From: Dromiciops gliroides
Lineage: Eukaryota; Chordata; Mammalia; Microbiotheria; Microbiotheriidae
Assembly: GCF_019393635.1 (NCBI RefSeq)
Contig: NC_057863.1
Span: forward strand, 626,761,791-626,825,790
DNA length: 64,000 nucleotides
Direction of reading: 5' to 3'
Part shown: positions 1 to 10,749 of the stretch, piece by piece
Layout: every line of letters begins with the position of its first letter
How positions within the stretch are numbered: the stretch's first letter is position 1
Notes under the pieces: generated by a model
What the model was told of the DNA's origin: nothing
Database searches by the model: none
Seen by the model: the letters and a program-made list of their open reading frames with translations, nothing else
Translations under genes and position numbers: made by a program

Positions 1-1529
1 TTTATTGATTTTATTATTTTCTTTAAATTCAGTTCTTATATGAATGCTGTGAGCTATGTAAAGAACATGCATTAGGGTTCCCACTTTATAGCTGAGGAAA
101 TTGCAGCAGAGAGGTTATTTGCTGGAAGTCTCCCAGAAAGCTTAGGGGTAAAATTGACTTATTCCTAGATCTCCTGGTCCATTGTCCAATGATCTATTAG
201 GCTAAATTGTTTCTTGAAAGTTAGAAGCTGTTGAATGTGGAAATTATAACCTGAGTAGTGCTGCCAAAGAGAAAATTAACATTTTGATTAGAAATAAATG
301 AACAGAGGATTTTTGTTTGAAATATGTGCTATCATTGAATTATTCTGTTATATATGGTTCACAAGTACTAAAATAAGAATGCATTGTATAGCAATCAAAA
401 CACACCTAATTAAAAAGGTTTACATGAACATTTTCAATCAATAATGGACTAATTTACAGTAGACTTCTCCTAGAGCCCTGAATTTAGTAAGTATTCATTA
501 TAGATCTTATTGTATCAATGAACTAGATTTCAGATCCAGTTCATTTTAATTTTTGTTTTTAATTAAAATTCTTCTAATAGCTATGAAATATAGTATGTGG
601 GAAGTTTAGGAAATTTTGTACATTTTTAGTAATAAGAAAAAATAATGAGTTATTGTACACTTTTTTTGGGAAATGGGATACCTCTAAAAAAAAAGTCTTG
701 ACACTTCCCTACCTCTTTCAAAAAGTGTTACTTGATATAAATTAAAGCTTTAAAATGTTTAAGTAAAATTGGTTCTGAGAATTTTGGCACACTTATAGAT
801 AACCAGAGAAACCTAGTGTGGTCCCTGAAATGGGGGTAGGAATTGAGTTCTTCAAAGATTGAAAGAGAAGTGATGAAAAAAACATGTCAAATATGATTTT
901 GTTTCTGCAGGTTCTTGGCATAGAGCTGGAAAGGGATTGGCCCAAATCTCCTTAGGTACTGTTGGTAGAGCTACTTCTGACCTTTCCCTTCTATTTAGAA
1001 ATAGGACCCAAAGTGGTCAGTTTTGCTTTTGTACATTGTTCGGTCAGCCTCAGTCAAAGCTAGAGGCTAGACTCGTCATTTTTACTAGGAAGCTTCTGGA
1101 GTAAAAGTCTTCCTTACACATTACCTGCTTATTGACTGGCATTTGAACAAATGTTTGCTACATTTCAGAAGCCCAGGACAGAGCCTGTGGCGCCTTGCTG
1201 CTTGGGCTGCCCAGCCCTTGTCCTCAAGATTTACACACCCTTTTCAGAAAGTCTGTTTGAGAACTGAAAAAAAGCACAGGGCAAAGAAAGGAAGGGCTGG
1301 ACTCACACAAGGATGTGTTTCCTTCGGTTGTAAAATAAACAAGCAAATTCCCCCAAACCACCAAACCTGAAATCCCTCTTTCACCTCTCCCTGAGAGCTT
1401 TCCCCACCCCTTCTACTTGGGCTGTTTCTGAGGCTGTAAGGAGAGGTAGCTCAGGAATGAAGCAGTATCTCAGTTGGGCAATGCACCCCAACCCCCCTTA
1501 CCCAAATACCTTACACTCTTCACCATCAC
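1..1529. other. AT-rich unique flank
   Basis: No SINE, LINE or exon was recognised. A short open frame near 1143-1370 has no recognisable motif. From about 1380 the composition becomes pyrimidine-rich and may be the decayed edge of the following array. Confidence 0.5.
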
Positions 1530-2050
1530 CCCAGTAAAAACAAACTCTATCCCACTTCTCTCAATGAATGTATGGTGTGGTTTTTTTGTGGTGGAGGAGG
1601 AGAGTGGTCAATTGTCCTCTTAGATTTGCAAACATGTCTCCTCCCCCCCCATAAAACTACCATTTATCTCTCACTTCTCAGAGAGGGCAACAAATCTTCC
1701 ATCTTCCCAAGTTTTGGTCTGCATCATGATGGGTTTAGGGTTTAGATGGGGCAGGTTTCCCCCTCTACTTTTCATAAGACCTCTCATCCATTCAAATAAA
1801 ATAAAAACCCATCTTTTATTCCTCTGAGTGAATCTCACTACTATTTAGTCTTATGGTGTATAGTGGGGTTTTTTGGAGACACTTTTTCCTCCTAGCTTTT
1901 CAACACTCCTTTCAGTTGGCGAAATTCACAACTGAGTTTTGCTGTTTAATGGTTTGGGGGAACTGTTTTAGGTACTATCTTAGTTTCTCAGTAGCCTTTT
2001 CACCATTACCCTAATACAAACACCCCCTCCCATAAGGATGCAAGAAGATA

Positions 2051-2447
2051 GGAGATCCATTGCCCATTAAAAGGAGTTGTTTTTTAAATTAGGCAAAGAG
2101 TTTGAGGGGAGGTCTCTTTAAAAGTTGGTAGGCAACATGCTTCCCAAAAAAGCTTTACAAAAAAAAAAATGCTAAGGAGATGGGCAATTCTTTGTTCCCC
2201 TCAGAGGAGTGAGAGACAGGTTTTGATCTGGAGTAGGTATGTGGAAAATGAACTCTCACAACAGCCTTCTCTTAAGAACCAGACTGAAAAACTTAAGATT
2301 GGAGAAAGCTGCTGAAAGGAGTGAGGGGTGTATTTTGGTTTTTATATTGAAGTGGGGTGAGTTCTGATGAAAAGCCTGGGCACCTCCCCGCAAATACCCT
2401 GCAAAAATCACCACACAGGTAAAACTTAGACAAGAGATTCATTGGTT
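2051..2447 (-). repeat. Left arm of a large imperfect inverted repeat
   Basis: Read on the minus strand, this segment aligns along its whole length with 2664-3092. For example, ggagaaagctgctgaaagg at 2301-2319 is the exact reverse complement of 2788-2806. The minus strand also gives cttttaaagagacctc and aaagaattgccca, matching the right arm near 3020 and 2957. It is array DNA in flipped orientation. Confidence 0.88.
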
Positions 2448-2663
2448 GTCCCCTCCCCTAAGGAAAGGATTTCCTTTTTGGGGGGAGGTGCTCTAGAAAA
2501 ATCACTCACTTCTTTCAGTAGTCTTCCCATCTCTCCAGTTGTTCTCCGTGCCCTGGTCTTTTTTGCACCCTCCTCCAGCCTTTTTTTTTGTGTTCATAGA
2601 CCTTCTCTCTTCAACTCCCCCCCAAAAGCCCCCCAAATTTGGCCTCACTTCTTCATGTATGTG

Positions 2664-3092
2664 CAACCAATGAATTTCTTATCTCCGGAATTTTTCTGTG
2701 ATGATTTTTGAGGGGTATTTTGGGGACATGCCCCAGCTTTTCACCAGAACTCACCCCACCTCAATAAAAACAATACACCCCCTCACTCCTTTCAGCAGCT
2801 TTCTCCCATTTAAGTTTTGCAGTGTGGTTGTTAAAGGCAGTTTTATTTTGGGGGGTGGGGTGGGGGGAAGAGTGTGAATCCTCTCTAACATTTTCTACAT
2901 ACGTTTTCCAAACCCGAACAAAATCCATTCCTCTCTCCTCTGAAGGGAGCAGTCAAAGAATTGCCCACATCCTTAGATCTTTTCTCTGCAGCTTCTAAAG
3001 GGAATATTACCTGCCATCTTTTAAAGAGACCTCTCTTCAAACTGTCTAATAAAAACAAAATCTTTGCTCCTTTCAATGGGCAATGGGTCTCC
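2664..3092 (+). repeat. Right arm of a large imperfect inverted repeat
   Basis: This arm carries array units in the majority orientation. It pairs with 2051-2447 across a spacer of about 216 bp. Short insertions account for the length difference, including a G-rich run near 2850-2867 that the left arm lacks. Confidence 0.88.
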
Positions 3093-4411
3093 CATTTCTC
3101 GACTCTTTTTCTTTTCAGTTTCCTTTTTTTTCTTTTTTGGAGGGGTTACCCCACCTCCAGCTTTTCAATAAGCCATCTCCCTATAATCCTTCCTAATAAA
3201 ACAAAACCCATCCCACATTCCTTTCAGTGTGGATTGACTTTCACATCTTCTTGAGTTTTTCTGTGTGGTGGTTTTTATTATGGACTTTTCAACCCTAAAC
3301 CTCACTTCCTACCCCAGTTAAAGACAAAACCCATTCTTCGGTCCTTTCAGTGGGAACAAATCTCCCACCTTCTGGTTTATGCTTTGTATCGGTTTTTCTG
3401 TTTAGGGGGATGGGGGTAATTTTAGGAGCTGGGGTCAGCTTTTTGAGGGTGTTTCTTTCCCTAAAGCCCTTCCCTTAATAAAAACAAAATCCACTTCTCT
3501 CTCCTGAGTGTGGAGGACAATAAATGAATCTATCTCCTGAATTGTGCCATGTGTGGTTTTTTGGGTAATTTCCTTCCAGCTTTTCAACAGACCTTTTCCC
3601 ATACCCACAAAACAGACTCCCTTGCTAGCTCCTCTTTAGCAAAAATCAAGCAGTATCTCCATCTCCTGGTATAGTTTTTTTTTTCCCCGGGGGGGGGCGG
3701 TTTGCTCCTATATTTTAACCTAAGTTCTCCTATTGAAACAAAAAATCTACCCCTTACGGGGAAGAGGAAGCAACACATTTATGATCTTTTGAATTTGGCT
3801 TCATGTGTTGGTTTTTCTTTTCTTTCGGAAGGGAAAAAGGGGGCTGTGATTTGAGGAAGGGTTTCCCATCCCAACATTGATTTTTACAGACCTTCTCCCT
3901 TCTAAAACCCATCCTTTATTTCTGAGGTGGAGGCAGTCAACAAATCTACCATATCCTGAGTTTTGCTCTTTTAATTTTTTGGAGGGGGCTACTTTTATTT
4001 ACTGGGGTATCCTTTTTGAAGCAAACAAGACCCATCCTTTACTCCTCTGGAAGAGGATAATCAAACAATCTCAACAAAGGTTGCACCTCTAGTGCATTTT
4101 TTGAGGAGTGTGTGTGGGTAAGTGTTGCTTTTAGTTTTCCCAACGGACCTCTCCTCATCCCATCCACTTACTCTAAATAAAACCAAAACCCATTGCTCAT
4201 CCCGAAGAGGGGGCGCGGAAATAAATGGTTTTTTTTCCAACGTCACTCTCCTCAAAATCATAACCCACTCCTTACTCCTGGGGAGGAAAGAACTCAAGAA
4301 ATCGCATACCCTTAGTCATTCTTTGCTGTGTTCTTTTTTTTTGGGGTGGGTGGGGGGCGGTTTCTTTTCCTTCCCAACGCCATCCCCTCCCCCGACCCCC
4401 GTCCTCACTGC

Positions 4412-4431
4412 GGGGGTGGGGGTGGGGGTGG
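4412..4431 (+). other. Potential G-quadruplex
   Basis: Four runs of guanines in about 20 bases, separated by single thymines, at the junction of the tandem array and the CpG island. This fits the usual G-quadruplex pattern; folding is inferred. Confidence 0.5.
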
Positions 4432-4962
4432 TGTAGTCAACAAATCCCTTGTTTTGAGTTGCCCTCAGTGCGGTGTTTTTTTGGGTGGGAGCAGGGGGTT
4501 AGAGGGACGCGACCCCCCAGAGGAGGAGGAGGAGGAGCGGTTGGTCGCGAGTGGGGTGGGGAAGTGGGGCACGCGCGGGGGCTGGGCACGTCTGGCTACA
4601 GGAGGCGAGGAGTAAGTGTATGGGGGGGGGGGTTGTTTAAGAAGGTGAGCGCACGAGGTCAGCCCCGCCCCCTCCCGAGGGGGAGGGAGGAACAGAACAG
4701 AGACGGGAGGGAGGAGCCCCTCCCCCACCCCTCCCCGGCAGACACCTCCGGGGCTCGCGCGGCGACGCGCGCGCGCGCTCCCTTGCTCCAGCTTGCGAGC
4801 GCGAGCCCTGGCGTCACGGGTTCTCCAAGCTCTTCTCCCCCAAGTCTCCTTTCTTTTTTGCCTTTCTCTTCTCTCCTCTCGCTGTTTCTCTCCTCTCTTT
4901 TCAAGAGGAGAGCCGCAGCCGCCATCCCGTCCCATCCCAAGCCCTCGTCCCCTCCTCCCTCT

Positions 4963-5080
4963 ATTGGCCCAGCCTCCTCATGGGTCATGGACCCGGGTTG
5001 GACCAATGCGGAGGCTCGATACTGGGAGGTGGGCCGGTCCTGGGCAGACGCGCGCCGGGGGGCGGGGGCGGGGGGAGGGG
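4963..5080 (+). promoter_or_regulatory. Core promoter elements: two CCAAT boxes and GC boxes
   Basis: ATTGG at 4963-4967 and CCAAT at 5003-5007 lie 40 bp apart in opposite orientations, a common NF-Y arrangement. Sp1-type GC boxes cover about 5057-5080. There is no TATA box nearby. The transcription start is inferred to fall within about 5080-5300. Confidence 0.55.
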
Positions 5081-5094
5081 AGGGTCTGGTGCTG

Positions 5095-5220
5095 CCTCAG
5101 CCGCAGCCGCCGCCGCCGCAGCAGCCGCCGCCGCTTTAGCCACCTCAGCCCCGGCCACCCCAGCCGCCTCAGCCGCCGCCTCCGCTCCAGCCGCCCCAGC
5201 CGCCGCCGCCGCCGCCGTCC
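5095..5220 (+). repeat. CCG/CAG-rich low-complexity tract
   Basis: An imperfect GCC/CAG trinucleotide tract, with the longest pure CCG run near 5200-5216. It lies in or just upstream of exon 1. Confidence 0.85.
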
Positions 5221-5274
5221 GTTCGCCGGCCGCACACGCTCGCGCCCACGCACGCCCCGCACGCCCTCTGCTCC

Positions 5275-5296
5275 ACGCGCGCGCGCGCGCGCGCGG
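5275..5296. repeat. (CG)n dinucleotide tract
   Basis: Alternating CG of about 22 bases inside the CpG island. A shorter similar run lies near 4764-4778. Alternating CG is prone to Z-DNA. Confidence 0.85.
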
Positions 5297-5361
5297 GGAC
5301 ACTCACCCTCAGTGTGGTTCCCTCAGTGGCCCCCGCCTCCTTCCTTCCTCCCTCCAGCTCC

Positions 5362-5393
<32 letters not shown>

Positions 5394-5900
5394 CTCCCTC
5401 CTCTTCTCTCTTACATTGTCTCTGCCTCATTTTCCCTCCTGGTCTAAGAAAGAATAAGAAAGAAAAAGCCCCCCCCCTTTCAAAAATAATCCTCCCCATC
5501 ACACCCCCCCCTTGCCCCCCACACTTTGCATCCTCCTGGGGAGCCTCCCCCTCTGTCTCCCTTCCCCCTGGAAACCAACCACAAGATATGCTCCTGGAGC
5601 CCTGCCTCTGAAGCGTCATCCCTCCGGGCTCCTGAGCCCCGAGAGAGAGGGGGGGGCTTAGTTTAAAACCTCATTAAAGATCAAGGGAAGGGGGGCTGCA
5701 CCCCATAGCTCTTCCCTTCCCTCTCACCCCCGACAGACCCTTTCATTCCCCTCTCCCAGCCTACCAGCTCTGTCCCCACAGCTGCCCCTGAACGAGACAT
5801 TACCACCTCCACCCCCACTCCTAACCCCCCCCCTTCAACTTTCAGAGGCAGCCGGGCCACATCAAAACCCCCTTTGAATGGTGTAGGACATTAGGGAAAG

Positions 5901-7255
5901 GTAAGTCCCTAACTCATCGCCTCCTTGTTTATGGTCCTCCCACCCCACCGAAGAGCTGGGGAGGGGTCCTTGGGTGGGGGAGTTAGGGGTCAGGGAGTAA
6001 ATCACCTGGACTGTGGGAACCCAAGATTGGTGGGCTGTTACTGAATTGGTGCCTGGGTTCTGTAAGTTGGAGAAAGTGAAGAGGGTACAGGGACGACCCA
6101 TTGTGAGGATTAAAAGGGCAAAGGACTTCATTTGGCCTAATCGAGGGGAAAGTAACTATGTATCTATCTGTGCCACTCGCTTCCTTCTTTTGCTCCTTTA
6201 TTCCTGCTCTTGTTTTAGATGTCGATGGCTGAATTAATCTCTGTGACTGAATCACTGTGACCTGTGGGAGGAAAAGGAACCAAATGGTTCAGCCTGGGAA
6301 TATCTTGAATGAATGTGGAGAGTCTGGGCTAGTGGAGGGGAACTTGACTATCATCCTCCCATCAGGGAACAGTTTGCCCTTTGTACTGTGTCTTTAAATT
6401 TGTAGTCTGCTTTGTGTGATTTGTACATAATACAGAATCAGCAGTCACAGACATCTAAATAAAAACCTGGCTGTCATATTTCAGTTTTGCACTCTTTTTG
6501 GAGGTGCTATCTTCTAGTTTGTTTTTTAAAGAAAGGACGTGGAAAGAACATAAGTACTTCCCCGTAGTATTGCGAGGGGGGGGGCGCATCACATTGCATT
6601 TCATCAGAAATTGGTTGTTTAAGAAGTTTCTGAGAAGGAAACAAAATGATTCATTGTTGAATTGTCATTTTCCTCTGCCTTTTTTCCAAGGTTTGCTTGC
6701 ATTTTTTCTGGATTACAGACTTATAACATTGACAAGCAAAATATGTGTCCTTGAGGGACTGGGTTCTTTAAATGTTTCAGTATGTGTTACTATTTTAAGG
6801 TGCATTTTAGAAAGTACTTTTGAAAGAAAGAGTAGTGAAATAGCCTTATCCTAAGTATTTTTGTTTTGTTATTTAAAAAAACCTAGTAAAAGGGAAACTT
6901 CATAGTTTGCAGAACAGACCTTTTAATGTTATGCAAATCATTGTATCCTATGTTTAGATTTGCTGCAGCTTTAATAATTGCTTTCAATTTAAAATGAAGA
7001 CCTTTTTTGCCTTGTGTACATTGGCTTGTTCATTCTTAGGCTGTTGGTGAGGAGGGGAGAGAGAATAGATCTGTGTGATAATAAAAACATCTTTGGATCT
7101 CTGGGTAAATATTTCTTTCCTTGGATTTGTTCCCTGAGTTTATTCTACTGTAAATTATAAACCAGTTTTTGTTTTGGTATCTTAGACTAGGTGGAGAGCT
7201 GGCTTGCTGATTTCCTTGTTGTTGAGGTCCATGGGAACACACACACACACACACA

Positions 7256-7334
<79 letters not shown>

Positions 7335-9785
7335 CCCAGGCTGAGAGCTCATTGTTCTTCCACACACATTCTCTCTCCCATATTTGGGACTAGGCTTGCA
7401 CAAACACAGCTCTTTTTTGGGAGAAAAGAAGAGGAAAAATGGGGGAAGGGAAGGGTGCTATTTGTCTTAAGCACATCTTTTACCTCTCTCATGTGGCCTT
7501 TTCTATAGTCATCAAAAAGGTCAAAGAGTAAATTAGAAACTAAAGGGCAGGAAAAAAGATCCAGACTTCTTCACTTCCACCTTCTGCTTACCCTTCTTAG
7601 TTCTGTTCTCTGTTGCTATTTTTTTGAAGATAGGATCGTGCACTTTATGTTGGGCTTCTCATTTGCCCCTGACTTTTTTGGGGGAATAGGAATATCAACT
7701 CCCCTTGACATATTTTTGCAATGACTGTTTTTTAGGTAGAGAAGAGATTTCTTAATTGTTTTGCAGTGCACAGCTTGTTAATACCAGATTTGGGGTTAAT
7801 CTTTGATGAGAAAGAGTGTATGTGTATGTATGTGAGGTTTAAACCCTAAGTTTGTTATGTACATATTTATGTATGTGTGCTGTTTAAATGCGAGTTTTTG
7901 TAAATAGCAGTTATAAGTAAAGATCTGGGCCTGTGATTATGGGACTGGGTATAAAGGCCACTTTGAAAGTTGGGTTGGGACAGACTTTAAAGAGACCATC
8001 TGGGCTTCCATTGCCCTGTGCTCTGGGTTGGTTTTGGTATGGGTAGCATCTTCTATTGGTGATGTCTTTGAAGTGTGTAGATGAAAAGGGTGGTGTAGGG
8101 GAATAATGCCTTAGCTTAATTTTCTCTTGAATGCCCTGCAAATGTGACCTGCCTATGCTGCTAGCACACAGGCTGGGCATAAAGATTTTATTACAGTATT
8201 GTCTATCCACTGACAAAAGATTTTGCTCTGTTAAGAGAGGAACTGTTTTACACATTGTGACTGTTCAAGTCCTGCCCTCATTTGATTATCTATACCATTT
8301 TATAAGAAGTGAGCCACTTGGAAAAATAAGGAACAAAAATAATGACGTTCATTATTCAAATTCTAGGTTGTAGAAATAGTAAATAGGAAGGTTGAAATTG
8401 AATTAAATCTTTTCAATAATAAGAGTAAATGCTCTTTAGGTTCATTTTGGTTCTAGATGAGTTAGAGTAAGCCTATTGAAAAAAGCAGTTTGAGCACTGG
8501 ATGATAAGGCTTGGTTCAGTGTGCTTGGGTTTAGGTGTGGAGGTAGAAAATGGTTTAAATCAAAGTGGAAATCTCATGTCTTTGGGTTGAGAAGGCTGGA
8601 CTTCAGTAAGAACATTACTTTGCATAAACAAAATTAATTTAACTCAATACTGTGATTCTTTGAGTCAAGCAGAAATTTGAGTTGTAGAGTTTGATGGAGT
8701 GGTATAGTAGTGTGTGAATTGCTGAGTGTCATAGGAGCTTAGTATTAGGAGGAATATTCCTGAAGTCTGAATCTACTCTGCTCTATCCAAAGCAGTAACC
8801 ATTCTGCCTGATCTTGAAGGCCCCCAGTGATGGGGAAGGGGTTGTTACTATCCCAGGAGGCATCCAGTTTTACTATTGGAGAACTCTTATTAGGACGTTT
8901 TTCCTTACTGAGCTGAAGTATGCCTTCATCTCTCTGTTATGTTTCTGCCCTCTGAAGGCTAAGCAGAGGTTGTTCACCTGAAAACTCTTCAAATATATGA
9001 AGACAGTGAACATTTTCCTACCCCACACCCCACCAGTTTTCTCTTTTTCAGCCTAAGTACTCAAGACCACCAAATTTTTTCAAACCAAGATAAAGTTATT
9101 GAGCTAATAAAGAAAATGTAGACTAGAGAAACATACCAGAAAGGATTTTTTTAAACGAACATTACACAGACTAACCCTTTTTAAGTGTATCTTTTAAAGA
9201 AATGAACAGACTAGAGTGATTAGAATGATTAGAATTTTAATGAGGTAAAAGGACTTGAGTATATAGGATAAACTTTTCCTTTCTTATCCCTGCCAGTATT
9301 TGAAAAGTTATTTGTAAATTTGATTAGCTTTTCTTTTAAAACTTAACATTTGCAAAAGATAAAAATCTAAAACTACAAAGCATTTTCTGTTAAAAGTATA
9401 ATAAAATGGGATTGATTGATCATTTTGTTGCCCAATTAGAATTACTGTCGGGTAGTTGTAGTTGTTCGATGTATCAAATCCTGTGTAAGTATTCCTTTAG
9501 TTGAAAGGAAATCCAAGTAACTAAGGACTAGACAAGTAAAAGATAATTTAAATCAGTGAAGTTACTCGCTTGTTTCTTGTTTTTTAGCTTCAATTTAGTG
9601 ACTCCAGAATTTTAAGGTCATTAGAAGAAAACAAAATTCTGATAATTTTGGTATTCACTGGAATAATTGTTTCTAATATTCAACATTTTTAAAACATTAG
9701 GAAACATGGCATTCCAAAAAAATTAGATTTCCCTTTTCTAAAATATGGCTGTGTATTGCATTGATTTAGCGAATACTTATTACCT
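5901..9785 (+). other. Proximal first intron, SINE-free
   Basis: It begins at the splice donor. No SINE or LINE was recognised before 9786. Apart from the microsatellite at 7237-7334 it is AT-rich unique sequence. No second exon was identified. Confidence 0.55.
7237..7334. repeat. Compound (AC)n(TC)n microsatellite
   Basis: About 11 AC units followed directly by about 38 TC units, with one interruption (ttt) near 7317-7319. Arg/Glu and Ser/Leu repeat frames here are artefacts of the dinucleotide. Confidence 0.95.
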
Positions 9786-9933
9786 TTTTTTTTTTTTGCA
9801 GGGTAATGAGGGTTAAGTGACTTGCCCAGGGTCACACAGCTAGTAAGTGTCAAGTGTCAGAGGCCGCATTTGAACTCAGGTCCTCCTGAATCCAGGGCCG
9901 GTGCTTTATTCGCTGTACCACCTAGCTGCCCCC
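9786..9933 (-). mobile_element. tRNA-derived SINE, full length
   Basis: Poly-T at the left, head (cacctagctgcccc) at the right. The internal stretch gacttgcccagggtcacaca is the strand complement of the tRNA-like region. It is the first SINE in the window. Confidence 0.92.
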
Positions 9934-10179
9934 AACTACTTATTACTTTTAAAATTAATTTCAGATCTTTAATATTCTGATTGAATCTAAGTAATCAAAA
10001 AATATTTTAAGGAATAAAATAACTTGTATACCATTTTTTTCGAGGAGTAGCAAGTTCTACTAACTCCTTTTGACTGCTTTTCTTTTTGGTAGCAAATCTG
10101 GAGATTAAGGTAGCAGAAAATTTCAGTGGGTCATTAATGTAAACCTGGTTATAGACTTAATTAAAAAAAACCCTAACAA

Positions 10180-10325
10180 GGGGCAGCTAGGTGGCACAGT
10201 GGATAGAGCACTGATCCTGGATTCAGGAGAACCTGAGTTCAAATCCGGTCTCAGATATTTGACACTTAGTAGCTGTGTGACCCTGGGCAAGTCACTTAAC
10301 CCCAGTTGAAAACAAACAAACAAAC
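10180..10325 (+). mobile_element. tRNA-derived SINE, full length with target duplication
   Basis: Head ggggcagctaggtggcaca at 10180, tail (aaac)n. Flanked by aaaccctaacaa at 10168-10179 and 10326-10337. Confidence 0.95.
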
Positions 10326-10505
10326 AAACCCTAACAACCTAGAAACAATATACCATTGTCTTGTATGATAAATGTCTGATGGTGTTATACTCTAGTTGAT
10401 CATAGGTTTTTTTCTTTTGACTCGAAATTTCTCCTGGATCAGTTTTGACCACTTAGTTAATTAAATTTTGATAAATATTCTAAAGACTTAACTTTCAAGT
10501 TCTAT

Positions 10506-10587
10506 AAAGTGTCAAGTGTCTGAGCCCAAATTTGAACTTAGGTCCTCCTGAATCTAGGGCCGGTGCGCTATCCAGCTGCTCCCCATT
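10506..10587 (-). mobile_element. tRNA-derived SINE fragment
   Basis: Only the head half is present, from agtgtcaagtgtctgag to the ctgctcccc end. The poly-A side is missing. Confidence 0.8.
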
Positions 10588-10749
10588 CATTTCTAAATAT
10601 ATCCCTCCTCTTCCCTTTCCAGCAAGCCATCTCTTGTAACAAAGATTAAAAAAGAAAGCAATGGGATGGGGGGACAAGTCCAGCATGATCAACCAACACA
10701 TTACCCCTATCTGATTATATGCATGGCCTACACCCAGAATCCTGGGTGC

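Larger units (their letters stand above)
1530..4490 (+). repeat. Diverged tandem array abutting a CpG-island promoter
   Basis: About 18 degenerate units of roughly 80-170 bp. Each reads approximately: aataaaaacaaaacccatc, then a pyrimidine run ending in ctcctttcag, then gtggacaatcaacaaatct, then ccatctcctgagttttgctg, then tgtggttttttgggg, then agcttttcaacagacctctc. The adenine-rich module recurs near 1535, 1652, 1795, 2763, 3048, 3195, 3318, 3477, 3607, 3736, 3903, 4021 and 4175. The caacaaatct or similar module recurs near 1688, 3355, 3948, 4060 and 4438. The last unit (about 4400-4490) already lies at the edge of the CpG island. Divergence between units is high, so the array is old. I do not recognise the family. 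It could be an old minisatellite or an amplified piece of promoter-proximal DNA. Confidence 0.8.
4450..5330 (+). promoter_or_regulatory. CpG island promoter
   Basis: Composition changes abruptly from AT-rich to GC-rich with dense CpG, for example near 4745-4780 and 5040-5300. CpG density falls after about 5330 while pyrimidine richness continues. It is the only CpG island in the window and is followed by a consensus splice donor on the plus strand, so it is read as the promoter of a plus-strand transcript. A divergent minus-strand transcript is possible but nothing supports it. The many open frames across it overlap on both strands and reflect lack of stop codons in GC-rich DNA. Confidence 0.85.
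5080..5900 (+). other. Untranslated first exon of an unidentified gene
   Basis: The exon end is clear: the sequence reads GGGAAAG|GTAAGTCC with the donor GT at 5901-5902, a consensus donor. The 5' edge is uncertain and is placed just after the GC boxes. The exon is rich in CCG/CAG near its start and in pyrimidines later (CTC/CTT runs at 5358-5405, C-runs at 5468-5520 and 5827-5834). Short frames start at several ATGs, but no single frame looks coding: the same DNA reads as Pro/Gln-rich, Ala-rich or Arg-rich depending on frame, with competing open frames on the minus strand. I infer that translation starts in a downstream exon outside the window. An ATG within this exon that continues across the junction cannot be excluded. 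Gene identity was not recognised. Confidence 0.6.

Noticed and set aside
1731..1746. Short telomere-like gggtttagggtttag
   Set aside because: Only two units, within the diverged array; too short to be an interstitial telomere repeat.
1500..4450. Short open frames in the tandem array
   Set aside because: Frames of 60-100 residues on both strands are not kept from unit to unit, so the array does not encode a repeated peptide.
4459..5611. Long overlapping open frames across the CpG island (up to 272 residues)
   Set aside because: Five or more frames on both strands are open at once, all reading as Pro/Arg/Ala/Gly low complexity; none has conserved-looking sequence or a clear start. They follow from GC-rich DNA with few stop codons.
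7036..7508. Arg/Glu and Ser/Leu repeat frames
   Set aside because: Translations of the TC/AC microsatellite.
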